Part shown: piece after piece, positions 1-8,240 of the stretch
Layout of the letters: each line of letters starts with the position of its first letter
Position numbering within the stretch: the first letter of the stretch is position 1
Source: SAR202 cluster bacterium Casp-Chloro-G3
GTDB taxonomy: Bacteria; Chloroflexota; Dehalococcoidia; Lucifugimonadales; UBA3495
Direction: 5' to 3'
NCBI GenBank assembly: GCA_002816715.1
Contig: MUCJ01000038.1
Span: 1-53,070, forward strand
DNA length: 53,070 bases
Position numbers and translations under genes: made by a program
Notes under the pieces: generated by a model
Databases searched by the model: none
What the model was told of the DNA's origin: nothing
What the model saw: only the letters and a program-made list of their open reading frames with translations

Positions 1-2
1 GG

Positions 3-56
3 ACCATGGCCAAGCCCTTCAAATGGACCTACCAGGGGAAGGTGCTGGTCGCATAA
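3..56 (+). pseudogene. C-terminal end of an IS630-family-like transposase (cut by window edge)
   Basis: A reading frame open from the window edge translates to TMAKPFKWTYQGKVLVA followed by TAA at 54-56. The AKPFKWTYxGK ending resembles the C-terminus of IS630/Tc1-mariner-type DDE transposases, as I remember that family. Only about 17 residues are visible, so neither the catalytic DDE triad nor the left end can be judged. The frame overlaps, in opposite orientation, the last codons of the secreted-protein gene that ends at 29. This suggests the IS end lies within or against that gene. No terminal inverted repeat could be fixed downstream of the stop. A chance resemblance is possible because the fragment is short. 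Confidence 0.5.
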
Positions 57-847
57 ACTATGGACGTATTTGAGCCAAGGTGTACTAGGTTGGTGGTGGC
101 ATTTGCGCCATCTACCGTAACCTGAATACTGGAAGTTCGAAACCTCTCTCCCCCTCCATCGCCAAGATCGCCCCACTGAACATCGGAGACCAGGAGGGTC
201 AGCGTGGCCTGCCGGTCCGCCGATTCCGCGTTGAATATATAGGTCTGTGGCACCGTTACCTGCGCCGCCGGCACCGTTGATAGAGTGTACGCCACGTCGG
301 CTCCGTCTCTGATATCGATCTCCGCCGTGGAGCCGTCATTGTAGATCACGACCAGCGCGGCCCCGTCGTCACGGCCGCTGCAATCGGTGTCGAAATCGGA
401 TATGGTCAATACGTTTCCGCCGAGTGAGATCAAATCGGTAACATCCGCCCGATAGGCCACGCCCGCGATTGTCCCTGTCCCCGTGGTGGCGCATCCTACG
501 TCATGTCCGCCGATGGGCGGGGCAAAGCCGATTTCCTCCCCGGTCACCGAGCTGCCGTTGACCGTAATGGTATCGTCACCGAGGGGATTAGTCCCCTCCT
601 TGGTGTTGAATCGGTCTCCCCAATACAGCAGGGCCTGCACCACGCTGGTGCCCGGGACGTTAATATTGATGGCACTGGGCTGGGTGAATAGACCGGTGCC
701 ATCGGCTACGTAGCCACTTCCTTCTTCGATAGTGATGCTTGGAGTTCCTAGGGTCTCGTTTCCGTTGGCCCAGACCAACGCCAGCGAGCCTACCAGAATA
801 GACAAGACCAATAAAGTGGCCAGGCCGGTTAACCGTTTGCTGAACAT
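29..847 (-). CDS. Secreted DUF3344-like beta-rich surface protein, possibly truncated at its C-terminus
   Basis: The 272-residue product has an N-terminal signal peptide (basic MFSKR, hydrophobic stretch about residues 8-27, ending LVWA-NG). The mature part is rich in Thr, Gly, Asp and Val. It carries the ALLYWGDRF, YRADVTDLI and GAALVVIYNDG blocks seen in DUF3344-like extracellular domains. The start is supported by AGGAGGT about eight bases upstream. The protein stops abruptly at TSTFPW, and these last codons overlap the transposase-like frame at 3-56, so the natural C-terminus may have been replaced by mobile-element sequence. It is presumably exported to the cell surface. Ligand and role are unknown, and the family call rests on motif resemblance only. 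Confidence 0.6.
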   Translation of the reverse strand: MFSKRLTGLATLLVLSILVGSLALVWANGNETLGTPSITIEEGSGYVADGTGLFTQPSAININVPGTSVVQALLYWGDRFNTKEGTNPLGDDTITVNGSSVTGEEIGFAPPIGGHDVGCATTGTGTIAGVAYRADVTDLISLGGNVLTISDFDTDCSGRDDGAALVVIYNDGSTAEIDIRDGADVAYTLSTVPAAQVTVPQTYIFNAESADRQATLTLLVSDVQWGDLGDGGGERFRTSSIQVTVDGANATTNLVHLGSNTSIVYATSTFPW

Positions 848-1082
848 ACCTTGTACCTCCTGATTTGAATGAGAATCCGCTTATTTTTCTTATGCCCGGT
901 TCTTAGGCGCAGATTTTAACTAATATAATCTAAACTGGTGGATTACAGTAGAATTTTTTAGTCCCAATCTATGCTCTCAAAGAGCCACTTAGGTGAATAA
1001 ATTAGATAATAATTTAATGAGTTTTCTTTAATAGTCTTGGCGTTGCGGTAGATATGTTGGCTATCTTATCGCCGTCCAGTGC

Positions 1083-1088
1083 TATAAT
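1083..1088 (+). promoter_or_regulatory. Perfect -10 box giving a probably leaderless pcrA transcript
   Basis: TATAAT lies only six bases before the pcrA ATG at 1095, so transcription starting the usual 6-7 bases downstream would begin at or beside the start codon. No Shine-Dalgarno sequence lies upstream. A -35-like TTGGCT sits at 1057-1062 with a long spacer of 20 bases. The rest of the 848-1094 gap is AT-rich and shows no gene. Confidence 0.55.
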
Positions 1089-1094
1089 TGGCTG

Positions 1095-3359
1095 ATGCTT
1101 ACAGGAACAGAACTACTTGAAGGACTGAATCCAGCGCAAAAAGAGGCCGTTGAGACCGTTGATGGCCCGCTGTTAATTGTCGCTGGGCCGGGCAGCGGCA
1201 AGACCCGGGTTATTACCCACCGCATCGCCTATCTGGCGCGAGTCTATGGAGTCAGTCCCCACCAGATTGCCGCCGTCACCTTCACCAACAAGGCGGCCCG
1301 CGAGATGCGCGACCGGTTGCAGCGTCTGGTGGGCGTTGGCGCGGACTCGCTGACCGTGGGCACCTTCCACAGTTTTTGTGCCCGTCTGCTGCGCTATGAT
1401 GGCGACATCATCGGCCTTAGCCCCAACTACTCCATCTACGACTCCGACGACCAGCTAAACATGATCAAGCAGTCCCTGGAGTTGGCCGAGCTTGATCCCA
1501 AGCGTAACCATCCCAGAGCGGTACAGAGCGTAATATCCAAGGCCAAAAGCCTGCTGCTGGACTCGCGGGGGCTGGACCAGACCGCCCAGAACTTCTTTGA
1601 AGAATCCTGCGCCCGGGTCTACCACCACTATGAAGAACTACTGGCCCGCAACAACGCCCTCGATTTTGACGACCTGCTGCTGAAAACAGTCCAGTTGCTC
1701 CGGGCCAGTGATGCCATACGGGAAAAGTACCAGCAGCGGTACCAGTACCTGATGATTGACGAGTTTCAGGACACCAATATCGCCCAGTACCGTTTGGCCC
1801 AGTTGCTCACCGGTGAAGACCACAATGTCTGCGTGGTGGGCGACCCCGACCAGTCGATTTACTCCTGGCGCAACGCCGACATTCGCAATATCCTCAGCTT
1901 CCAGCAAGACTACCCAGAGGCCAAGACTATCGCCCTGGAGCAGAACTACCGCTCTACCGCCAACATCCTGGAGGCGGCCAAGAGTCTGATCTCGTCCAAC
2001 GGGATGAGGCTGGAAAAAGACCTGTTTACCGACAATGCCAAGGGGACGCCTCTGACGATTCATGAGGCTTACGACGAAGGAGAGGAGGCCGGGTTCGTAA
2101 TCACCGAGATTGACCGGCTGGTGCGTCAGGAGAAAGTGAAGCTGGGCGATTGCGCCGTGATGTACCGGGTGAACGCCCAGTCCCGTGCATTGGAAGAAGC
2201 CTGTCTGCATAAGGGGATGAAGTACCGTTTGGTTGGGGGTGTCCGTTTCTACCAGCGTCGTGAGGTCAAAGACCTGATGGCCTACCTGCACCTGCTCAAC
2301 AACCCCCAGGATGAGATCAATCTCAGTCGGGTGATCAACGTGCCACCCCGGGGGATTGGGGCCAAGTCAATGCAGGATATGGTCGCCTATTCCCACAATC
2401 AGGGCATCGCGCTGTACGCCGCCTTGCAGCAGATAGCGGCGGCCAAGGCCGAGGGCAGACTCTCTCCGGTGCGACTGACTCCCCGTGCCGTCACCGCGGT
2501 GGCCAGCTTTATCGCGGTGGCCGACCGATTGATCGACTTGGCCCAGCGGATGAAAGTGGTTGAGTTGATCAACCTGGTGCTGGAAGAGTCCGGCCTGAGG
2601 AGCTACATTCAGAACGGTGACGACTTACCTGACGAGCGGTGGGAGAACATCCTGGAACTGCGGGAAATTGCCCAGGAGTTTAACGCCGAAGAACCGCCCA
2701 ACGGCCTGACCACCTTGCTGGAGCGCATCTCGCTGGTGGCCGATGTGGACAGCTACAACGAATCGGAAGATTCTATGACCTTGATCACCCTGCATCAGGC
2801 CAAGGGTCTGGAGTTTCCGGTGGTGTTCATTGTGGGTCTGGAAGAAGGCTTGCTGCCCCATATCCGGGCTGTGGAAAGCGGAGATGAGATTGAACTGGAA
2901 GAAGAACGCCGGCTGTGCTACGTAGGTATTACTCGCGCCCAGCAGAGGTTATATCTGTTGCGGGCCTTCCGGCGAGGGTTTAGGGGCAGCAACGGTCCAA
3001 CTCTGGCGTCGCGGTTTTTGCGGGAGATACCGTCCAGCCTGGTATCTTCGCCCTCTGCCAAGCCCCGTCAGACCGGGTCGGCTAACACAGGGACATTCAC
3101 CGCCGGGTCATTTACAAAAGCACCCACGGTGGTTAATAGCGATGCTTGGGCCAAGGCGGTTTCCCAGGCTCCACCGTCACCTCATCGTCCCACGCTAAAT
3201 GTGGGCGACATGGTGCGCCATACTGCCTTCGGGGAGGGGGTGGTGATGGATAACACTGCCGTCGATGGGGACTATGAGGTGACCGTCCAGTTTGCTGATG
3301 GCGTGGGCGTCAAGCGGCTGCTGCTCAGCTTTGCTCCGCTGGAGAAGGTAGCAGGCTAG
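1095..3359 (+). CDS. pcrA: ATP-dependent 3'-5' DNA helicase, UvrD/PcrA family (superfamily 1A)
   Basis: The 754-residue protein has the full set of SF1A helicase motifs: Q-motif LNPAQKEAV (11-19), Walker A GPGSGKT (31-37), Walker B region MIDEFQDTN (about 220), motif III VVGDPDQSIYSWRNAD, motif V TLHQAKGLEFPVVF and motif VI CYVGITRAQQRLYLL. The C-terminal tail contains VGDMVRHTAFGEGVV, the Tudor-like segment of PcrA that in other bacteria contacts RNA polymerase. Length is normal to slightly long for PcrA. Family members unwind DNA in nucleotide-excision and transcription-coupled repair and displace RecA. The gene stands alone and converges on the secreted TIG protein at 3371 with only 11 bases between them. 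Confidence 0.95.
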   Translation: MLTGTELLEGLNPAQKEAVETVDGPLLIVAGPGSGKTRVITHRIAYLARVYGVSPHQIAAVTFTNKAAREMRDRLQRLVGVGADSLTVGTFHSFCARLLRYDGDIIGLSPNYSIYDSDDQLNMIKQSLELAELDPKRNHPRAVQSVISKAKSLLLDSRGLDQTAQNFFEESCARVYHHYEELLARNNALDFDDLLLKTVQLLRASDAIREKYQQRYQYLMIDEFQDTNIAQYRLAQLLTGEDHNVCVVGDPDQSIYSWRNADIRNILSFQQDYPEAKTIALEQNYRSTANILEAAKSLISSNGMRLEKDLFTDNAKGTPLTIHEAYDEGEEAGFVITEIDRLVRQEKVKLGDCAVMYRVNAQSRALEEACLHKGMKYRLVGGVRFYQRREVKDLMAYLHLLNNPQDEINLSRVINVPPRGIGAKSMQDMVAYSHNQGIALYAALQQIAAAKAEGRLSPVRLTPRAVTAVASFIAVADRLIDLAQRMKVVELINLVLEESGLRSYIQNGDDLPDERWENILELREIAQEFNAEEPPNGLTTLLERISLVADVDSYNESEDSMTLITLHQAKGLEFPVVFIVGLEEGLLPHIRAVESGDEIELEEERRLCYVGITRAQQRLYLLRAFRRGFRGSNGPTLASRFLREIPSSLVSSPSAKPRQTGSANTGTFTAGSFTKAPTVVNSDAWAKAVSQAPPSPHRPTLNVGDMVRHTAFGEGVVMDNTAVDGDYEVTVQFADGVGVKRLLLSFAPLEKVAG

Positions 3360-3370
3360 CTGCTGCTAGC

Positions 3371-4633
3371 TCACCACGCCACCAGGTTCCACCCCTCAAA
3401 CAAGTCCCGATAAGTGCCGCCAATGACCGTGGTCTGGCCCCTCTTTACCTTGATCCAGTAGGCATTACCCGTTGCCAGTTCGGTCAACGTAATGAAGGAT
3501 GCAAACTCTGGTTTTGGGTCATAGAAGGTCCATTTTTTGTCCACGTTGTGGAAGCGGTATACCCGCAGCAGGTTATCTCCCAGGGGGCTAAGCTCCTGGG
3601 TCAATTGATAAGTTGTCTTGGTGGTGACGGTCTGGGTAGTGCTGGCCGTGGCGGAACTGCCGGTTACCGAAAAATTAACGGTGTATGTCGACGTTCCGGC
3701 CTGGGCCAATATTGGCTGCGTGCCGTTTTCTATCGTTGGGACGACGCTGCTGAGGGTAAACTTCCCCGCGGAGTCGGTGATCAGATTGGCGGGTATTTCA
3801 ACCTGGATGCCGCCAATGGAAAGCGACTTCACCTGAATAAAGGAGTTGAATTCGGTCCCGGTTATTGTAATGACGGTTCCCGGCGGGCCCATTATTGGAC
3901 TGGCCGTTACTAGGGGCTTGGTGACCGAATGAGTGGCGGTAGCGGTGGCAGATGTGCCCGGTATGGCAGTGGACACCTTATTAGCTGTTGATGGGATGGT
4001 AGCGCTTAACGGCACCTCGAAGGTTGTAGTAAATGCGCCCAACGAGTCGGGAAAGATACTAGCTACCTGTTTGGCGTTGCTGGTAGTTATGTTGTAGTTA
4101 ATGGTAACCGGCGGGACCTGATCGGTGCCAATGTTGGTGCTGTTTAACGGGAAGTTTGCGCCGGTTACGGTTATGGTGCTGCCGGCCCGGCTGGATACCG
4201 GCGACAAAGAAATTGTGGGAGCAGTTATGACGAGCGTGGCAGCGGCGGTTTTCCCCCCGCTGTCGGTTGCTGCCATCGAGTAGGAACCTGGCGTCAGCGT
4301 AATTGAGTTGACCGGCACTACCAGGTTGGTTACAAATTTCCCACTGCTGTCGACATTTACCGGCGCTCCAAAGTTAATTTTGCCGGTGTCTACGATAGAT
4401 CCACCCAGGGATATTGTAGATATTGTGGCGGCCCCACCGACGGTGAAGTCCTCACCGGTGACGGCAATGTACTGATTGGGCAACGCCGTGGTTGGGGAGA
4501 TGACCAGGGTGGCGGCGGTCTGGCTGACTAGATTGGCTGATATTAGGGTCGGCATTTTGACGAAAGTGACCGTGGCCACCAGCAACGCCAGCGCCAAAAT
4601 CGAAATTAGTCTGCAGATACTTCTTGATCGCAT
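3371..4633 (-). CDS. Secreted protein with tandem IPT/TIG-like Ig-fold domains
   Basis: The 420-residue product begins with a signal peptide or anchor (MRSRSICR, then a hydrophobic stretch to about residue 35). At least three repeats resemble IPT/TIG folds, each with a motif such as PNQYIAVTGEDF, AGSTITVTGANFP or PGTVITITGTEF, spaced roughly 90 residues apart. The last ~75 residues (LSPLGDNLLRVYRFHN to LFEGWNLVAW) form a separate domain with conserved Trp and Tyr, found in my recollection at the ends of large secreted Chloroflexota proteins. It is likely a cell-surface or adhesion protein. No catalytic residues are visible. It is divergent from the acetyltransferase at 4733. Confidence 0.75.
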   Translation of the reverse strand: MRSRSICRLISILALALLVATVTFVKMPTLISANLVSQTAATLVISPTTALPNQYIAVTGEDFTVGGAATISTISLGGSIVDTGKINFGAPVNVDSSGKFVTNLVVPVNSITLTPGSYSMAATDSGGKTAAATLVITAPTISLSPVSSRAGSTITVTGANFPLNSTNIGTDQVPPVTINYNITTSNAKQVASIFPDSLGAFTTTFEVPLSATIPSTANKVSTAIPGTSATATATHSVTKPLVTASPIMGPPGTVITITGTEFNSFIQVKSLSIGGIQVEIPANLITDSAGKFTLSSVVPTIENGTQPILAQAGTSTYTVNFSVTGSSATASTTQTVTTKTTYQLTQELSPLGDNLLRVYRFHNVDKKWTFYDPKPEFASFITLTELATGNAYWIKVKRGQTTVIGGTYRDLFEGWNLVAW

Positions 4634-4732
4634 GCCTGCTTATAGGGTACCTTGCTGGCATGGGGAGCTAGGCAGAGTGTAGTCCCCTATGGCAACCGTG
4701 GGATATACGTGAATTTGGGAAGGTGGCAAGGG

Positions 4733-5167
4733 TTGGACGAGATAACAGTTAAATTTGTCGAGACCGAATCAGAACTGGAGGGCGCGGTCAATGTTCGGAT
4801 GCGCGTCTTTGTGGTTGAGCAGCAGATTCCCCCCGAAGAGGAAATGGACGATGCCGATGCCACCGCTACTCATGCCGTTGCGCTACATGGGGGACAGATA
4901 ATCGGCACCGGGCGTCTGCTCTACCGGGACGATGGCGGTGTGCAGATCGGACGAATGGCCGTTGACCGCCAATTCCGGCGGCAGGGGGTCGGCGGAAGGA
5001 TTCTAGCCTTCTTGGAGGAGGAAGCCCGTACTCAGGGTGCCAGTAGTTGCCTGCTCCACGCCCAGGAGTACGTCAAAGCCTTCTACGCTGGCTCTGGCTA
5101 TGTGGAGCACGGCGAGCTGTTCCTGGAGGCAGACATTCCCCACATAGAAATGCGCAAGGAGCTTTAG
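4733..5167 (+). CDS. GNAT-family N-acetyltransferase (YjcF/ElaA-like)
   Basis: I take the TTG at 4733 as start because GGGAAGGTGG ends eight bases upstream; an upstream frame extension to 4652 lacks family similarity. The resulting 144-residue protein has the compact YjcF-like GNAT layout: an N-terminal VRMRVFVVEQQIP block, the acetyl-CoA-binding motif A with RQFRRQGVGGRIL (consensus Q/RxxGxG/A), and a C-terminal HAQEYVKAFYAGSGYVEHGELF block. GNATs transfer an acetyl group from acetyl-CoA to an amine; the substrate cannot be read from the sequence. The gene is a single unit, convergent with the NIPSNAP gene. Confidence 0.85.
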   Translation: MDEITVKFVETESELEGAVNVRMRVFVVEQQIPPEEEMDDADATATHAVALHGGQIIGTGRLLYRDDGGVQIGRMAVDRQFRRQGVGGRILAFLEEEARTQGASSCLLHAQEYVKAFYAGSGYVEHGELFLEADIPHIEMRKEL

Positions 5168-5190
5168 ATGGCGTTCTACAGGATGTAGCC

Positions 5191-5502
5191 TTAAGCCACT
5201 CCTGCCGTAGCTGGCACCGCCTCAATCACCCTTACTTCCATCTTGGCGATGTGGCTGGTGGGGCGGTCGCCCAGCGCGATGCGCTCCGGCGAAGCGAAGA
5301 ATGCAGCTTCTTTGACCGGAATATCCTCGGCGCTGTTGAACTGGCGCACCCAGATGAACTCGGTGCGGTCGGCGTTGACCCAGGAGTTCTGCACCGGTAT
5401 GCCCAGCCGGTCGTGCAGCGGACGGATATGCTCGTTGAACAGTTTTTGCCATGAGTCCATCATGCCCCGGTTGATGGTGTAGATGCGCATTTGGTAGACC
5501 AT
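5191..5502 (-). CDS. NIPSNAP-family small protein
   Basis: The 103-residue protein starts MVYQMRIYTINRGMMDSWQKLFNEHIRPLH and contains FIWVRQFNSAEDI, the ferredoxin-like alpha+beta barrel pattern of NIPSNAP/dimeric alpha-beta barrel proteins. AGGAGA lies about six bases upstream of the ATG. Bacterial single-domain NIPSNAP proteins are often found near catabolic enzymes, but their biochemical role is not settled. The next gene upstream, beyond a 290-bp repeat-rich gap, is an Ldh_2 dehydrogenase on the same strand. Cotranscription looks unlikely because of that gap. Confidence 0.8.
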   Translation of the reverse strand: MVYQMRIYTINRGMMDSWQKLFNEHIRPLHDRLGIPVQNSWVNADRTEFIWVRQFNSAEDIPVKEAAFFASPERIALGDRPTSHIAKMEVRVIEAVPATAGVA

Positions 5503-5614
5503 TATGTTTCTCCTGTGCTGTTATTAGGTAGTGTTTGAAAAGTCCCTCCCCTGGCCAAGGGGAGGCTAGGTGGGGTCTTTTCACCCCCTTTTATCTCCCT
5601 TTCAATCAAGGCGT

Positions 5615-5756
5615 ATTACACAACAGTTTTAGTGAACGGCATCCTCTCCCCATGTGGGAGAGGACAAAGGTGAGGGGTATCACCCTCATCCCAACCTTCT
5701 CCCATCAAGGGAGAAGGAGCCGCTGTTAGACCCCGCTAAAAATTGTCGTGCACTAA
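5615..5756. repeat. Miniature inverted-repeat element, family 1 (copy with intact right tip)
   Basis: The right tip CTAAAAATTGTCGTGCACTA (5736-5755) is nearly the reverse complement of the left tip of the copy at 47812 (TAGTGCACGACACTTTTAG). The left tip here is degenerate (ACACAACAGTTTTAG). The core has two back-to-back palindromic arms: CCTCTCCCC/GTGGGAGAGG and CTTCTCCC/GGGAGAAGG. No coding potential. A different GC-rich palindromic repeat (CCCTCCCCTGGCCAAGGGGAGG) lies just to its left near 5540-5570. Confidence 0.7.
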
Positions 5757-5795
5757 ACTCAGCAAGAGGGAGACTATTGCTCTTTAAACTATCCC

Positions 5796-6872
5796 TCAGA
5801 ATCGGCACTCAACGGAAAGCTCTCCGCAGGTGTCTTGAATCCACTGTACCACTTCAGGATGCAGCGGTATGCCCTCTTCACGTCGGATCACTTCCATCTC
5901 GGCTTCCGGCTGTCCGGCCACCAGCACCCGGTCGTGGCCCGGCGCGGGCCTGGTGCTCTTCATCATGTGCAGCCACTCGTCCATATTTGTCTTGAAATGC
6001 TCCGGGTCGTCAAAGCCGGCGATGCTGTAGGCGGCGACGTAGTGCCCAAAGTTGGGCCGTCCCGGCACCGCGCCGTAGCCAAATCCGGTTAGCACTCCGG
6101 CCAGGATATCTACCACGCAGGATAGGCCATATCCCTTGTGAGAACCCAGTTCGCGGGTCGCTCCCATCGGCAGCATATGGTAGATTTCCGGCACCTCCAT
6201 TTCTTCCATGATGGGAGTGCCGTCCGCAGTGGCCAGCCAGCCTGGCTCCAGCTTGGCTCCCAAACGGCGGGCAATCTCTATCTTGTTCTGTGCCACCGAG
6301 CTGGTGGCGGCGTCGAATACAAAGGGATGGTCGTTCTTGGCCGGGACGGCCACCGCAATGGGGTTGGTGCCCAGTCGGGGTTCAGCGCCGAAGGTGGGCA
6401 GGGTGCGCGGTGGGCAACTGGTCATGCAAACGCCGATCATGTCGTGCTGCAGGGCCATCATGGCGTGGTAAGACGCCATACCCAGGTGGCGGGCGTTGCC
6501 CAGGGTCACCATGCCGACGCCGACTTCCTTGGCCTTGCGAATGGCGATTTCCATGGCCTTGGGCGCGGTGATAACGCCCAACCCTCGGTCGGAGTCGATG
6601 CTGGCGGTGGCGGGAGTCTCCCGCACAATCTTCATGTTGGGACGGGGATTGATCTGACCGCTGGTGTAGCCATTGACATAACTACGTAGCATATTGGATA
6701 CACCGTGGCTGTCCACTCCCCGCAGGTCGGCCAATACCAGAACGTCGGCACCGACCTGGGCATCTTCCGGGGGGACTCCCAGCTTCTCGAAGATGGCGGC
6801 GGCGGTGGCCCTCAGGTCATCTCCCGAAACGTTGATTGCTTCTTCTTGACTGACTCGGAACTGCGGTAACAA
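5796..6872 (-). CDS. Ldh_2 family NAD(P)-dependent 2-hydroxyacid dehydrogenase (malate/L-lactate/ureidoglycolate type)
   Basis: The 358-residue protein is full length for the family. It carries LADLRGVDSHGVSNMLRSYV near residues 47-67, with the conserved SHG histidine, then NARHLGMASYHAMMAL (second conserved His), FGTNP-like RLGTNPIAVAVP, and a C-terminal GSHKGYGLSCVVDILAGVLTG block. Family members oxidise 2-hydroxy acids such as malate, L-lactate, sulfolactate or ureidoglycolate using NAD(P). The substrate cannot be told apart here. The gene is monocistronic and divergent from the pilin-like gene at 7154 across a 281-bp gap. Confidence 0.88.
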   Translation of the reverse strand: MLPQFRVSQEEAINVSGDDLRATAAAIFEKLGVPPEDAQVGADVLVLADLRGVDSHGVSNMLRSYVNGYTSGQINPRPNMKIVRETPATASIDSDRGLGVITAPKAMEIAIRKAKEVGVGMVTLGNARHLGMASYHAMMALQHDMIGVCMTSCPPRTLPTFGAEPRLGTNPIAVAVPAKNDHPFVFDAATSSVAQNKIEIARRLGAKLEPGWLATADGTPIMEEMEVPEIYHMLPMGATRELGSHKGYGLSCVVDILAGVLTGFGYGAVPGRPNFGHYVAAYSIAGFDDPEHFKTNMDEWLHMMKSTRPAPGHDRVLVAGQPEAEMEVIRREEGIPLHPEVVQWIQDTCGELSVECRF

Positions 6873-7085
6873 TTTGGACCTCCGTTATTTGCCTGGGCTG
6901 GGCAGGTTTCAGCGCAGTATAACACCGCGAATTGCCGGTAGCTACTGAGGCTGAATCCTAGCCTGCTGAGGAGTAGTTACACCGAACCCATACTATTGGC
7001 TAACGACTTTCAAATCCTCACATTTTGAACTTAATCTGGTTACTGGCTAAATTAGAAGGGGTAGATATAACTTTGTCCGGTCTTG

Positions 7086-7153
7086 ATGCCGGGTCTTGTT
7101 GAATGCCAGGTCTTGTTGAATGCCAGGTCTTTTTAAATGCCAGGTCTTTTTAA
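7086..7153 (+). repeat. Four 17-bp tandem repeats abutting a start codon
   Basis: ATGCCRGGTCTTKTTRA is repeated at 7086, 7103, 7120 and 7137 with an exact 17-bp period. The ATG of the next gene at 7154 falls exactly where the fifth repeat would begin. The last two units are identical (ATGCCAGGTCTTTTTAA). No Shine-Dalgarno sequence is present between the array and the ATG. Confidence 0.9.
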
Positions 7154-8209
7154 ATGAGTGAAGCTGTCCCCGGGACAATTGTACTAACTATTTTTATGCT
7201 GCTGACCGGATTCAGCTTCTTCTTCCTGATCAACGTCTGGGTGGAGCAGGATGCTCTTCAGAATGAGGCGGCGGCGTTTCAAGAAGCTAGGCTGGAATCT
7301 GGGTTATCGGTTCGGTCTATTACGGCTACTTCCTCCGATTGCAGTAGTTTCACCGGGCCTTATGTCGCCCTGGTGGCAAATACTGGGGATTCATTGATCT
7401 CCGACTTCACGAAAATGGATGCTTTGATCGACTACAGTGATTCCGGCAGCACCCTGGTGGTGAAGCGGTTGACGTATCCCACCGATTGGTCGGTGGCTAG
7501 CATCAGCCCGGACAACTTGGACCCCAACTCGTGGAACCCCAACGAGACCGCGACGGTCAGCTTGACTGGATCTCCGGCGCTGGGCTTGCAAACGCGGGGC
7601 CGGGTGGTGTTGACGACACCGCAGGGGGTGTCTGATTCGGCCTACTTCACCTGCGTTCCTACCCAATATTACCTGAACAACAATCCTACTCCGCCGACCG
7701 GTGATACCAACGCCCAGGCGATCTTGCCGATGAATCCCGGTGCTCCCACGACTACCCTGTTCAACTACGATCAAGACCGTGATGGCGCGGCGGGACTGCT
7801 GATTCTCTCCGGTGGAGTGGGCGCCGATGAGAGTGACTCTACTGAACATCAGGTGTGGCGCAGCGGTGCGCTGCTGGACGACCTGCATCTAAGCTCGGTG
7901 GGCATCGATTTCTGGTCAGGGGTGGAGAACTTCACATTGGCTACCACCGGCAGCGCGACTTTCTACTTGCGCGACTTTAACGGTTCTAGCCACACTGAGA
8001 TCGGCAATGATTCTGTGTTTGATGCCAACTGGCAGGGTGGCAGCGGCACCTTTGTTCAGCGTACCGCGTCGATTCCATCCCTCGACTATACTGTTCCAGA
8101 AGGCAACGAGTTGGAGGTCAAGCTGATTGTGGACTCGTCGGCGGTCAACAATATGTGGTTCGCCTACGACGCCCTGATTTATCAAGCGACGGTGCAGGTC
8201 ACGCCGTAG
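7154..8209 (+). CDS. Membrane-anchored pilin/archaellin-like secreted protein of unknown function
   Basis: The 351-residue product has a very short N-terminus (MSEAVPG) followed by one hydrophobic helix (about residues 8-28, TIVLTIFMLLTGFSFFFLI) that runs into an amphipathic segment, as in type IV pilin or archaellin-like proteins. The next region, YVALVANTGDSLISDFTKMDALIDYSD, resembles the beta-sandwich opening of archaeal FlaF/FlaG-type proteins. Two cysteines (DCSSF and YFTCVP) could form a disulfide. The C-terminal half is a Thr/Ser/Asp-rich beta domain. I see no assembly ATPase or peptidase gene nearby, so membership of a filament system is inference. Translation start is directly at the end of a 17-bp tandem array. 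Confidence 0.6.
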   Translation: MSEAVPGTIVLTIFMLLTGFSFFFLINVWVEQDALQNEAAAFQEARLESGLSVRSITATSSDCSSFTGPYVALVANTGDSLISDFTKMDALIDYSDSGSTLVVKRLTYPTDWSVASISPDNLDPNSWNPNETATVSLTGSPALGLQTRGRVVLTTPQGVSDSAYFTCVPTQYYLNNNPTPPTGDTNAQAILPMNPGAPTTTLFNYDQDRDGAAGLLILSGGVGADESDSTEHQVWRSGALLDDLHLSSVGIDFWSGVENFTLATTGSATFYLRDFNGSSHTEIGNDSVFDANWQGGSGTFVQRTASIPSLDYTVPEGNELEVKLIVDSSAVNNMWFAYDALIYQATVQVTP

Positions 8210-8240
8210 CTGGTCATGCATCTGCTAATCGTTCTAGGTG

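Noticed and set aside
4652-4732. Upstream extension of the GNAT frame from TTG 4652
   Set aside because: No ribosome site and no family similarity; GGGAAGGTGG points to the TTG at 4733.
5535-5995. Open frames across the repeats at 5.5-6.0 kb
   Set aside because: They translate palindromic repeats or the antisense of the Ldh_2 gene.
6138-6689. Long antisense frame on the plus strand inside the Ldh_2 gene
   Set aside because: High-GC shadow frame without ribosome site or family similarity.
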